Of a DNA stretch of 64,000 bases, positions 24,841 to 33,210 are shown piece after piece; positions within the stretch are counted from its first letter, which is position 1, and the number at the start of each line of letters is the position of its first letter. The notes beneath the pieces are model-generated. The model was not told where the DNA came from. It was given only the letters and a program-made list of their open reading frames with translations, and made no database searches. This DNA is from Antarctobacter albus (lineage in GTDB: Bacteria; Pseudomonadota; Alphaproteobacteria; Rhodobacterales; Rhodobacteraceae), in contig NZ_FMZI01000002.1 in assembly GCF_900101505.1 (NCBI RefSeq), positions 1 through 64,000 on the forward strand, given 5' to 3'. A program made the translations under genes and the position numbers.

Positions 24841-24861
24841 GGGCGGGGCCCTGTCCCGCCC
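24841..24861 (+). other. Intra-operon hairpin between FDH beta and gamma
   Basis: GGGCGGG and CCCGCCC arms (7 bases) enclose a 7-base loop just 11 bases after the beta stop. No T run follows, so it is not a complete terminator. It probably acts as a partial terminator or mRNA-stabilising structure that sets a different dosage for the gamma subunit. Confidence 0.5.
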
Positions 24862-24992
24862 TGTCATTCCATCTCTGGCAGGGGCCCGTGATCCACGGGC
24901 CTCTGGCCAATGGCAGAATATGACGCCTCGGGCCTCCGGCACCGCCAACTCGGCTGCCGCGTCCACGGCGTGTCTTTTCGACGGGGACAGTC

Positions 24993-26246
24993 ATGTCACA
25001 ACGCTCCAGCGGTTTCGGATGGTTCATTCTATTGGTGGCCGGCCTTGCCGTGCTGACCTTCATTTTCCGGCCGCCCGCGCCGGCAGAGACGGGCACCGAC
25101 CCGGCGGCCCTGGCCGAGGCGCGCAAGGCCACCGGCGGCGCCCAGACGCTGGAGGACATCCTGGCCCGGCAACGGGGCGAAGAGGTCGATCTCAGCTTTC
25201 GGCGCGAGTTCGGCCAGCCGGGCGCCGATCCGGATGCACCGCTGGCGCTGGCCCCGCTTGGCGGCGCCTCGGACCCCGACCTGTGGCGCGCGCTGCGCTA
25301 TGACGCGGCGGATGTGAACGTCTCCGCCGGCGGGGACGTGGCCAAGGTGTTGGTGCAGGATGGCGGCATGGCCTGGTACGAATTCCGCAAGGGGCCGCTG
25401 GCCACCTATGGCGGCTGGCTGCTGATCGGCACCATCGCCGCGCTGGCCGTCTTCTACCTGTTGCGCGGCCGGATCGGCATCGACGAGCCGATGACCGGGC
25501 GCACCGTGACCCGGTTCCAGGCGATCGAGCGTTTTGCGCACTGGCTGCTGGCGGGGTCCTTCGTCCTCTTGGGCCTGTCCGGCCTGCTGACGCTATTCGG
25601 GCGCTTCTTCATCCTGCCGACCTTTGGCCCCGAGCTGAACTCGCAGCTGCTGATCGCGTCGAAATTCGTGCACAACAACCTGGCCTGGCCCTTCATGCTG
25701 GGGCTGGTCATGGTCTTTGTCATGTGGGTCTGGCACAACATCCCCGACCGCACCGACATCACATGGTTCGCCCAGGCAGGCGGCATCATCGGCAAGAACC
25801 ACCCGCCGGCCAAGAAGTTCAACGGCGGGCAGAAGATCATCTTCTGGTCGGTGATCCTGCTGGGCGCCTCGATCTCTCTGTCGGGCCTCTCGCTGCTCTT
25901 TCCGTTCGAATTGCCGCTCTTTGCCAAGACCTTTGGCATCGTCAACCAGACCGGCATCCCCCAGTGGTTGGGCTATGGCGCCCTGCCGACCGACCTGGCC
26001 CCGCAGGAAGAAATGCAGCTGGCACAGCTCTGGCACGCGATCGTGGCCTTTGTCCTGATGGCGATCATCATCGCGCATATCTACATCGGCTCCATCGGAA
26101 TGAAGGGCGCCTTTGACGCGATGGGCTCGGGCGAGGTCGACGAGGCCTGGGCGCATCAACACCACTCGCTCTGGCTCGATGAGGTCAAGGCGCGCCAGGC
26201 GAAGGACGGCAAGACCCCGGAGTCCGGGGCCACCCCGGCGGAATGA
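24993..26246 (+). CDS. fdhC: Formate dehydrogenase cytochrome b (gamma) subunit
   Basis: A 417-residue membrane protein. An N-terminal helix (FGWFILLVAGLAVLTFIFR) is followed by about 100 periplasmic residues, more than in FdnI/FdoI. The four-helix cytochrome b core then follows, with candidate haem b ligands in ERFAHWLLAG, HNNLAWPF and LWHAIVAFVLMAIIIAHIYIGS. It takes electrons from the beta subunit to the quinone pool. A GGGGA ribosome-binding site precedes the ATG, after a 163-base gap with a hairpin. The stop overlaps the start of the propeller-cytochrome gene. Confidence 0.92.
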   Translation: MSQRSSGFGWFILLVAGLAVLTFIFRPPAPAETGTDPAALAEARKATGGAQTLEDILARQRGEEVDLSFRREFGQPGADPDAPLALAPLGGASDPDLWRALRYDAADVNVSAGGDVAKVLVQDGGMAWYEFRKGPLATYGGWLLIGTIAALAVFYLLRGRIGIDEPMTGRTVTRFQAIERFAHWLLAGSFVLLGLSGLLTLFGRFFILPTFGPELNSQLLIASKFVHNNLAWPFMLGLVMVFVMWVWHNIPDRTDITWFAQAGGIIGKNHPPAKKFNGGQKIIFWSVILLGASISLSGLSLLFPFELPLFAKTFGIVNQTGIPQWLGYGALPTDLAPQEEMQLAQLWHAIVAFVLMAIIIAHIYIGSIGMKGAFDAMGSGEVDEAWAHQHHSLWLDEVKARQAKDGKTPESGATPAE

Positions 26247-27529
26247 TGCGGGCCGCGCTGCTCGCCCTCGCGCTCGCGGCCCTGCCCGCGGGCGCGGAGG
26301 AATTCACCACGCTCAAGGGGCATGGCGGCCCCGTCATGGCCCTGGCGATCTCGCCTGGCGGTGAGGTGACAAGCGCCAGCTTCGACAACTCGGTCGGGCT
26401 GTGGTCGGGGCGCGCACCCACCTGGCTGGAAGGGCACACGGCCGCGGTTACAGCGCTGACTTGGGGGGCGGGGGGCGCACTGGTCTCTGGCAGCGACGAT
26501 TTCGCGGTGCGCCAATGGCGCCCGGTCGACCGCCTGCTGGGCAAACACAAGGGCAAGGTGACGTCGCTTTCCGTCGCGCCGGACGGCAACCATGCCGCCA
26601 GTGGCAGCTGGGACGGCAGTATCAGGCTCTGGCCACTGACAGAGGCGGGCAGGGCGGGCGAACTGCCCTATCCCGGCGCGGGCGTGAACGCCGTGGCGCA
26701 TTCGCTGGATGGGCGTTTCCTCTATGCGGCGACCTCCAAGGGTGTGCTGCTGCAATATAACCTCGACACGGGCGGATCGCCCCTGCCGCTGGTCGAACAT
26801 GGTTTTGGCATCAACCGGCTGGTCATTGGCCCCGGCTGGATCGCCTATGGTGCCGTGGACGGCGGCACCCGCGTGATCGACGCCGCGACTGGCGAGCAGA
26901 TCGCCGATTTCACGCTCGACCGCCGCCCGATCCTCGCCCTCTCCTGGCACGCCGAAACGGCGCAACTGGCGGTCGGGGACGGGCATGGCTACATCATGAT
27001 GGTCGACACGGAGCAATGGCGCATCACCCGCGATTTCCGCGCCATGCGGCATGGGCCGGTCTGGGCGCTGGCCTTTGCCCCGGACGGGCAGGTGATCTAC
27101 GCGGGGGGGCTGGACGACGTCGTCTATGCCTGGCCCGTGGCCCTGCTGGACGAACTCGACGCGCCCGAAGGCTCGGGCCAGCGCAGCTTTCTGCGCGACC
27201 CCGAAACCATGTCCAACGGCGAACGGCAATTCATGCGCAAATGCTCGATCTGCCACGCACTGACCCCGGGGCCGTCGCGCAAGGCGGGGCCGTCGCTGCA
27301 TGGCGTCTTTGGCCGCCAGGCCGGGACATTGCCGGGCTACAGCTATTCCGACACGCTGACAGAAGCCGGCTTCGCATGGACGGAAGAGACCATAGACGCC
27401 CTGTTCGACGAAGGCCCGGACCACTACATTCCCGGCTCCAAGATGCCCATGCAGGTGATCGCCAAAGGCTCGGACCGGGCCGACCTGATCGCCTTTCTCA
27501 AATCCGCAAGTGAAGGAAACAGCAAATGA
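26243..27529 (+). CDS. Seven-bladed WD40 propeller fused to class I cytochrome c (FDH operon)
   Basis: A 428-residue exported protein; signal peptide about 1-18 (MRAALLALALAALPAGA). Seven WD40-like repeats can be laid out between about 24 and 320: for example GGPVMALAISPGGEVTSASF, TAAVTALTWGAGGALVSGS, GKVTSLSVAPDGNHAASGS and PVWALAFAPDGQVIYAGG. That is one complete propeller. The C-terminal 100 residues form a cytochrome c2-like domain with haem motif CSICH and axial methionine in SKMPMQV. It probably docks onto the FDH and acts as a periplasmic electron acceptor or hub. The start is an ATG (26243) overlapping the gamma stop, with a second ATG one codon later. Confidence 0.9.
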   Translation: MMRAALLALALAALPAGAEEFTTLKGHGGPVMALAISPGGEVTSASFDNSVGLWSGRAPTWLEGHTAAVTALTWGAGGALVSGSDDFAVRQWRPVDRLLGKHKGKVTSLSVAPDGNHAASGSWDGSIRLWPLTEAGRAGELPYPGAGVNAVAHSLDGRFLYAATSKGVLLQYNLDTGGSPLPLVEHGFGINRLVIGPGWIAYGAVDGGTRVIDAATGEQIADFTLDRRPILALSWHAETAQLAVGDGHGYIMMVDTEQWRITRDFRAMRHGPVWALAFAPDGQVIYAGGLDDVVYAWPVALLDELDAPEGSGQRSFLRDPETMSNGERQFMRKCSICHALTPGPSRKAGPSLHGVFGRQAGTLPGYSYSDTLTEAGFAWTEETIDALFDEGPDHYIPGSKMPMQVIAKGSDRADLIAFLKSASEGNSK

Positions 27530-27651
27530 AAGCCATGCTCTCGGGGTTCGCCGCGATGATCCTGCTGGCCGTCGGCGCCTGGTACGGGCTGAACGAGATG
27601 AAATTCTCGAGCGCCGACAAGCAGACCGGCGTCAACGTGCGGCTCGACTGA
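27526..27651 (+). CDS. 41-residue single-span membrane peptide (FDH operon)
   Basis: MKAMLSGFAAMILLAVGAWY forms one predicted membrane helix, followed by a short tail (GLNEMKFSSADKQTGVNVRLD). The ATG overlaps the stop of the propeller-cytochrome gene (ATGA), so it is clearly translated with it. The topology would put the tail in the periplasm. It could be a small subunit or assembly peptide of the FDH, comparable in kind to CydX or CcoQ. No family is recognised. Confidence 0.78.
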   Translation: MKAMLSGFAAMILLAVGAWYGLNEMKFSSADKQTGVNVRLD

Positions 27652-27678
27652 TCCGGCGGGCGGGTTAGACTGTCAGCC

Positions 27679-29007
27679 ATGAGCCCACTGGATGATTATG
27701 GACAGGCCCTCAGCGGTGCCTCGGTGCTGGTCGTCGACGACGAACCGGGCATGCGCAACTTCCTGGCCAAGACGCTGGGCCCCCGGGTCAAGACCGTGGC
27801 CGAGGCGGGATCGGCGCGCGAGGCGACAGAGCGGCTGGACGAGGCGCAGTTCGACGTCATCGTGGTCGACAACAAGATGCCCGGCGGGTCGGGCATTGAC
27901 TGGGTCAGGGAACAGCGGCGCAAGGGGCTTTATGCCGAAACCGTGCTGATCACCGCCTATGCCGACCTCGAAACCGCCATCGCCGCGCTGCGCGCCGGGG
28001 TCAGCGATTTCGTCCTGAAACCTTTTCGGGCCAACCAGTTGATCGGCGCTGTGGCGCGGACGCTGGATCGCGGCGCGCTGCGCCGTGACAACCGGCTGTT
28101 GCGCCATGCCCTTCAGGCCGAGGGGGAAACCCGCCTGCTGGGCCGCTCGGCGCCGATGCAGGCGGTGCGCGCCATGCTGGAAAAGCTGGCGCCGCTGCCA
28201 ACGCCGGTGCTGTTCACCGGCGCGACCGGCACGGGCAAGGAACTGGCCGCGCGCACGCTGCACCAGATGGGCGGCCGGGCGGAACGGCCCTTCGTGGCGG
28301 TGAACTGCGCCGCCATCGCGCCGGACCGCATCGCGGCCGAACTGTTTGGCGAGGTCGAGGGGGACCGCCTGCGCCCGGGGCTCTTCCTGCTGGCGGATGG
28401 CGGCACCCTGTTCCTCGACGAGGTCGCACAGATGTCGGAAACCCTGCAGGCGGCCCTGTTGCGGGTGATCGAGGATCAGCGCATCCGCCCCCTGCGCGCC
28501 GAACGCGAGATCCCGCTGGATCTGCGCCTGACCTTTGCCACCAATACCGATCTCGACAAGGCGGTTGACGACGGGCGGTTCCGCGCGGACCTCTATCACC
28601 GCATCAACGTGCTGCGGATCGAGATGCCGCCCTTGAGCGACCGATCCGAGGACATCGTCGAGCTTGCCGCGCTGTTCATCCAGCATTTCTCCCGCGCGCT
28701 TGGCCTGCCGGAACTGAAACTGGACGACGAGACGCTCTTGAAACTCAGCCGCTATCCCTGGCCCGGCAACGTGCGTGAACTGCGCAACCTCGTGGAACGC
28801 TCGGTCATCCTGGGCAGTTTTCCCGAGGATTTCGCCGGCAGCGGGTCTGTCACCGGCGTGCAGGCCATCGAGAACCTCGATCTGGTGATGCAGCGGCACA
28901 TCATGCATGTCCTGGAACTGTCCGGCGGCAACCGGGCCGAAGCCGCAAGGCGGCTGGGCGTTTCGCGCAAGACCGTGGATCGCAAGGTCGCAACCTGGGG
29001 CGAGTGA
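27679..29007 (+). CDS. NtrC-like response regulator lacking the GAFTGA loop
   Basis: A 442-residue regulator: receiver domain (1-125, phosphoacceptor D64 in VVDNKMPG), AAA+ domain with Walker A GATGTGKE (181-188) and Walker B GGTLFLDEV (241-249), and a C-terminal helix-turn-helix (NRAEAARRLGVSRKTVDRK). The sigma54-contacting GAFTGA motif, expected near residue 228, is absent: the chain runs ELFGEVEGDRLRPGLFLLAD. HupR and NtrC of Rhodobacter also lack it and work with sigma70. The kinase at 11547-13538 is the likely partner. It begins 27 bases after the 41-aa peptide gene and closes the FDH locus. Confidence 0.92.
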   Translation: MSPLDDYGQALSGASVLVVDDEPGMRNFLAKTLGPRVKTVAEAGSAREATERLDEAQFDVIVVDNKMPGGSGIDWVREQRRKGLYAETVLITAYADLETAIAALRAGVSDFVLKPFRANQLIGAVARTLDRGALRRDNRLLRHALQAEGETRLLGRSAPMQAVRAMLEKLAPLPTPVLFTGATGTGKELAARTLHQMGGRAERPFVAVNCAAIAPDRIAAELFGEVEGDRLRPGLFLLADGGTLFLDEVAQMSETLQAALLRVIEDQRIRPLRAEREIPLDLRLTFATNTDLDKAVDDGRFRADLYHRINVLRIEMPPLSDRSEDIVELAALFIQHFSRALGLPELKLDDETLLKLSRYPWPGNVRELRNLVERSVILGSFPEDFAGSGSVTGVQAIENLDLVMQRHIMHVLELSGGNRAEAARRLGVSRKTVDRKVATWGE

Positions 29008-29060
29008 ACCCTCGGGAACACGCCCTCTGATGGTTGCAAAATTTAGCATAATTTACATCC

Positions 29061-29104
29061 GGGCTGGCGGGTCAATCTGACCTGCCAGCCCCCTTGTTTT
29101 CTTG
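29061..29104 (+). terminator. Terminator after the FDH-locus response regulator
   Basis: A 14-base stem (GGGCTGGCGGGTCA pairing with TGACCTGCCAGCCC, one G-U pair) has a 3-base loop and is followed by CCTTGTTTTCTT. It separates the FDH operon from the tungstate transporter genes. Confidence 0.8.
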
Positions 29105-29211
29105 GGGCTATGGCCAATATGTCTCGCTTTTCTCCTTGCGGGTGGGGCTTGTCTTTTCATACCTTCTGAACAGAACGGGGCGTGCACCCCGGAAATTTTG
29201 CAGGAGATGAC

Positions 29212-29919
29212 ATGCAGGACATGGGAGAGGCCCTCGCCGTCGCGATGACGCTTGTCCTCTCGGGCGATGGCGACCTGGTCGAGATCGTCGGCCTGTCGCT
29301 GCGTGTCAGCCTGACCGCCACGGTCGCCGCCTGTGCCATCGGCCTGCCGATCGGCGCGCTGGTCGCCACCAACCGCTTTCCGGGGCGGGGGGCGGTCCTG
29401 GTGGTGATGAACGCGCTGATGGGCCTGCCGCCCGTGGTCGTGGGGCTGATCGTCTACCTGCACCTGTCGCGGGCCGGGCCGCTGGGGTTCCTGGGGCTGC
29501 TCTATACGCCCGCCGCCATGATCATTGCCCAGACCATCCTGATCGCCCCCATCGTGGCCGCGCTGTCGCGCCAGGTGATCGAGGACATGCATGCGGAATA
29601 TGCCGACCACTTCCGCTCTCTCTGCCTGAACACCCGCCAGACCGTGCAGGCGCTGCTCTGGGATGCGCGTTACGCGCTGCTGACCGTGGCGCTGGCCGGC
29701 TTTGGTCGCGCCGTGGCCGAGGTGGGAGCCGTCATGATCGTCGGTGGCAACATCGACCACATGACCCGTGTCATGACAACCGCCATCGCGCTGGAGACCT
29801 CCAAGGGGGACCTGCCGCTGGCCCTGGGGCTGGGCATCGTGCTGATGATCCTCGCACTGGGGGTCAACGCCCTGGTCCACAGCCTGCGCCTGACCGCCGT
29901 GAGACAAGCCTATGCGTGA
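29212..29919 (+). CDS. tupB: Tungstate ABC transporter permease TupB
   Basis: A 235-residue inner-membrane permease of the ModB/TupB family. It has five or six hydrophobic segments, and the conserved cytoplasmic loop is seen as EDMHAEYADHFRSLCLNTRQT and AEVGAVMIVGGNIDHMTRV. The gene starts at 29212 with AGGAG six bases upstream, and a longer frame from 29182 has no such site. It is first in a tupBCA cluster, directly after the FDH locus terminator. It imports tungstate (or molybdate) with TupC and TupA; the sequence favours tungstate because the binding protein is of TupA type. Confidence 0.9.
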   Translation: MQDMGEALAVAMTLVLSGDGDLVEIVGLSLRVSLTATVAACAIGLPIGALVATNRFPGRGAVLVVMNALMGLPPVVVGLIVYLHLSRAGPLGFLGLLYTPAAMIIAQTILIAPIVAALSRQVIEDMHAEYADHFRSLCLNTRQTVQALLWDARYALLTVALAGFGRAVAEVGAVMIVGGNIDHMTRVMTTAIALETSKGDLPLALGLGIVLMILALGVNALVHSLRLTAVRQAYA

Positions 29920-30670
29920 AGCCATCATCCACGGACCCGAGGCCCTGACAGCGGGCGCTGTCCCGGCCTCCAACCTGCTTCCCCTGCGGGTGCGGGGCCT
30001 GTGCCTGACCCTGGGCGGGCGCCGTATCCTGAACAGCCTGGACCTGGACCTGGGACCGGCGGGCTGCACCGTCCTTCTGGGGCCGAACGGGGCGGGAAAA
30101 ACGCAGCTCCTCAAGGTTTTGCATGGTCTTCTTGAACCCGACGCGGGAGAGGTCGACTGGAATGGCGCCGCGCCCGGGCAGGTCACCTCGCGACAGGCGC
30201 TGGTGTTCCAGAAACCCGTTCTGCTGCGCCGGTCGGTCGCCGCGAACGTCGATTTCGTGCTGAAGTCGCGCAACCTGCCGCGTGCCCGCCGCCATGCCCT
30301 GCTGGATCACGTCGGCCTGGGCGACAAGGCGCGACAGCCCGCGCGCCTGCTGTCCGGTGGCGAGGCGCAGCGCCTGGCGCTGGCCCGTGCGCTGGCAACG
30401 GAGCCCGAGGTTCTGTTCCTGGACGAACCCACCGCCAGCCTCGACCCGGCCTCCGTCAACCGAATCGAGGAGATCGTGCTGAAGGCCGTGCGCAACGGCA
30501 CCCGCGTGATTCTCGTGACTCATGACATCGGACAGGCCCGCCGGCTGGCCGATGAGATCGTCTTTCTGCATGGCGGGCGGGTGGCCGAACAGGCCGCCGC
30601 CGACCGCTTTTTCGCAGGCCCCCGAACGCCGGCGGCCCGGGCCCATGTCTCGGGCGGCCTCGTGCTCTGA
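29912..30670 (+). CDS. tupC: Tungstate ABC transporter ATP-binding protein TupC
   Basis: A 252-residue ABC ATPase. Walker A is LLGPNGAGKT, the ABC signature LLSGGEAQRLALARAL, Walker B VLFLDEPTASLDPA and the switch histidine lies in VTHDIGQA. The start overlaps the end of tupB by 8 bases. It powers uptake of oxyanion by TupB. The N-terminus is about 30 residues longer than many TupC proteins; an internal start is possible but has no better ribosome-binding site. Confidence 0.9.
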   Translation: MREAIIHGPEALTAGAVPASNLLPLRVRGLCLTLGGRRILNSLDLDLGPAGCTVLLGPNGAGKTQLLKVLHGLLEPDAGEVDWNGAAPGQVTSRQALVFQKPVLLRRSVAANVDFVLKSRNLPRARRHALLDHVGLGDKARQPARLLSGGEAQRLALARALATEPEVLFLDEPTASLDPASVNRIEEIVLKAVRNGTRVILVTHDIGQARRLADEIVFLHGGRVAEQAAADRFFAGPRTPAARAHVSGGLVL

Positions 30671-30702
30671 CCTCACTCAATACCCTACGGAGGAGATATT
30701 CC

Positions 30703-31512
30703 ATGAAACCGCTTCATCTTGCGGCGCTGCTCTGCGCCGTGTCGCTGCCCTCTGCGGCGCTGGCCGATGACATCCTTGTGCAGTCGACCACCTCGACCGC
30801 GAACTCGGGGCTCTACGATCACCTGCTGCCGATCTTTGCCAAGGCGACGGGCATCCAGGTCAACGTGGTGGCCGTGGGGACTGGCCAGGCGATCCGCAAC
30901 GCCCGCAACTGCGACGGTGACGTGCTGTTGGTCCATGCCAAGCCGGCGGAAGAGAAATTCGTCGCCGATGGGTTCGGTGCGTCGCGTACCGACCTGATGT
31001 ACAACGATTTTGTCATCGTCGGCCCCGCGGCAGATCCGGCCGCCGTGGCCGGCATGGACGATGTCCAGCCGGCGCTGGAAAAGATCGCCGCGGCGCAGGC
31101 GCTGTTCGCCTCGCGCGGCGATGATTCCGGCACCCACAAGAAAGAGGTTTCTCTCTGGGGCGCCACCTCGGTCGATCCGGCCAATGCCTCGGGCGACTGG
31201 TATCGTGAAACCGGCTCGGGCATGGGCGCGACGCTGAACGCGGGCATCGGCATGGGGGCCTATGTCATGACCGACCGCGCCACCTGGATCAGCTTCAAGA
31301 ACAAGCAGGATTACAAGATCCTGGTCGAAGGCGATGCGGACCTGTTCAACCAGTACGGCGTCATCCCGGTTTCCGCCGAGAAATGCCCGTCCGTGAACAT
31401 CGAAGGCGCGCAGGCCTTTGCCGACTGGTTGCTGTCGGATGACGGCCAGGCCGCCATCGCCGATTATGAGGTCGACGGGCAACAACTCTTCTTCCCGAAC
31501 GCCCCGGATTGA
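30703..31512 (+). CDS. tupA: Tungstate-binding periplasmic protein TupA
   Basis: A 269-residue exported solute-binding protein with signal peptide MKPLHLAALLCAVSLPSAALA. The mature N-terminus holds the TupA oxyanion motif STTSTANSGLYDHLLP, and later the hinge segments DVLLVHAKPAEEKF and SRGDDSGTHKKE are typical of the family. It delivers tungstate to TupB/TupC, probably with very high affinity (known for TupA). The ATG follows AGGAGA, and it ends 58 bases before the regulator gene. Together with the FDH locus it suggests a tungsten-containing enzyme (inference). Confidence 0.92.
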   Translation: MKPLHLAALLCAVSLPSAALADDILVQSTTSTANSGLYDHLLPIFAKATGIQVNVVAVGTGQAIRNARNCDGDVLLVHAKPAEEKFVADGFGASRTDLMYNDFVIVGPAADPAAVAGMDDVQPALEKIAAAQALFASRGDDSGTHKKEVSLWGATSVDPANASGDWYRETGSGMGATLNAGIGMGAYVMTDRATWISFKNKQDYKILVEGDADLFNQYGVIPVSAEKCPSVNIEGAQAFADWLLSDDGQAAIADYEVDGQQLFFPNAPD

Positions 31513-31569
31513 TCTAGGACAATTCGCCAGGCGGCCCGCATACACTAGGTCTTTGGGCCAGGAGGCCCG

Positions 31570-32439
31570 ATGTCCAGCGTCAATACGCCTGAATATTTTA
31601 CTGTTGCAGAGCTGGCAGAGCTGCTGCGACTGAAAGAACGCAAGATCTACGACCTCGCCGCCTCAGGCGGGGTTCCCTGTTCGCGCGCCACCGGCAAGCT
31701 GCTGTTTCCCGCGCGCGACGTCTATGCCTGGATCGCCTCGCATACCACCGGCCCGCAAGAGACCGAGGCCCGCCCGCCGATCCTGTTGGGTAGCCACGAT
31801 CCACTGCTGGACTGGGCCGTCCGCGAAAGCCGCTGCGGCCTTGCCACCTATTTCGACGGGTCTCTTGATGGGCTGGACAGGTTCAAGGCCCGCGAAGGCG
31901 TGGCCTGCGGGCTGCATGTCTATCATTCCGAGACCAGCGACTGGAACGTGCCCAGCGTCGACAAGACTCGCGATGCCGTGTTGGTGGGGTTTGCCCGCCG
32001 CCGTCGCGGGCTGGTGGTGCGCCCGGACGAGACGGGTATCACCGGGCTGGAGGATCTCGCCGGACGCCGTTTTGCGCCACGCCAGCCGCTCTCGGGCACG
32101 GCCAAGCTGTTCGGAGACCTGGCAGAAGAGGCCGGGCTGGACCACGCGGCGCTTGATCTTGCGCCGGTGTCCCGGACCGAGACCGAGGCCGTGCAGGCCG
32201 TGGCCCGGGGCGAAGCCGACGCGACCTTCGGGCTGGAGACGCTGGCCCGCGATTTCGGCCTGCAATTCCTGCCCCTCATCGAAGAGTTCTTTGACCTGCT
32301 GATCGACCGGCGGCAGTATTTCGAGGCACCGGTCCAGGCGCTTCTGAACTTCTGCACCGGTGATGCCCTGCGCGAACAGGCTGCCCGGTTGGGCGGCTAT
32401 GACATCGCGGAGCTTGGCAAGATCCGCTGGAACGCCTGA
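31570..32439 (+). CDS. Helix-turn-helix (excisionase-type) regulator with PBP-like oxyanion domain
   Basis: A 289-residue cytoplasmic protein. The first 55 residues (EYFTVAELAELLRLKERKIY, then FPARDVYAWIASH) form a MerR/excisionase-type helix-turn-helix. The remaining 230 residues look like a type II solute-binding fold (LGSHDPLLDWAVRES, RPDETGITGLEDLAGRRF, EAVQAVARGEADATFG) without a signal peptide. This is the architecture of one-component sensors that read molybdate or tungstate. It lies 58 bases after tupA in the same direction and is probably the repressor or activator of tupBCA. The ligand is inferred. Confidence 0.85.
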   Translation: MSSVNTPEYFTVAELAELLRLKERKIYDLAASGGVPCSRATGKLLFPARDVYAWIASHTTGPQETEARPPILLGSHDPLLDWAVRESRCGLATYFDGSLDGLDRFKAREGVACGLHVYHSETSDWNVPSVDKTRDAVLVGFARRRRGLVVRPDETGITGLEDLAGRRFAPRQPLSGTAKLFGDLAEEAGLDHAALDLAPVSRTETEAVQAVARGEADATFGLETLARDFGLQFLPLIEEFFDLLIDRRQYFEAPVQALLNFCTGDALREQAARLGGYDIAELGKIRWNA

Positions 32440-32628
32440 CACTCTGCCTGAGCTTTGCCGGATTGGTCTCTGGAAACACTGGAAATTCCGCAATGGGCGT
32501 CTGCGGGGCAGGGCGTCTCGGTCAGATATATGCCAATTTCTAACGGGCCCGCAGCCCTGCAATTCTTGCGTTTCAGCGGGAATCTGTATCTAATTCGAGA
32601 TACGGGATAGTTTCCCGGGGGGATAGAA

Positions 32629-33189
32629 ATGAAGAGCGATCTGACGGTCCGCCTCGCCGGGCGCCTGTCGGCGCTACGGGCTGCCCGTGGCTGGACGCTG
32701 GATCAACTCGCCGCTGCCAGCGGTGTCAGCCGCGCGGCGCTGTCGCGGCTCGAGAATGCCGAGGTCAGTCCGTCGGCGGATGTCCTTTCGCGCCTGGCGG
32801 CGGCGCATGAAATGTCCCTGTCCCGCCTCTTTGCCATGATCGAGGACGGGTTCTCCGCCCATGTCACGCGCGAGGAACAGGCCGTCTGGCGCGACGGCGA
32901 GACCGGGCTGGCCAAACGCTTCGTCTCTCCGGCGGCATCGGCCCTGGCGGGCGAGGTCGTGGAATGCAAGATGACGCCCAATTCCGAGATGGTGCAGGAG
33001 TCGCCCGAGGTCGTCGGGCAGGAGCATCATATCGTGCTGCTGAGCGGTTATCTGCACGTCAGCCTGGACGGATCGGGCTATAACCTCGGCGCGGGGGACT
33101 CGCTGCGCTATCGCGAACACGGCGAGGTGCGGCTGGTCACGGATCGCGGGCAGGGGGCGAAATTCATGCTGGTGAGTGTCACCAGCTGA
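32629..33189 (+). CDS. XRE-family transcriptional regulator with C-terminal cupin
   Basis: A 186-residue regulator. The N-terminal helix-turn-helix (LSALRAARGWTLDQLAAASG, VSRAALSRLENAEVSPSADV) is followed by a cupin domain (HHIVLLSGYLHVSLDGSGYN, GDSLRYREHGEVRLVT) at about 110-185. The cupin probably binds a small metabolite and switches DNA affinity. GGGGGGAT precedes the ATG by 4 bases. Its target is unknown; the divergent or convergent neighbours do not reveal it, and it ends 21 bases before the convergent sdaA. Confidence 0.88.
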   Translation: MKSDLTVRLAGRLSALRAARGWTLDQLAAASGVSRAALSRLENAEVSPSADVLSRLAAAHEMSLSRLFAMIEDGFSAHVTREEQAVWRDGETGLAKRFVSPAASALAGEVVECKMTPNSEMVQESPEVVGQEHHIVLLSGYLHVSLDGSGYNLGAGDSLRYREHGEVRLVTDRGQGAKFMLVSVTS

Positions 33190-33210
33190 GCGTGACGCCC
33201 CTTTTCCGGG

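Noticed and set aside
23696-25159. 487-codon minus-strand frame opposite FDH alpha/beta
   Set aside because: Shadow frame in FDH genes without a ribosome-binding site or domain.
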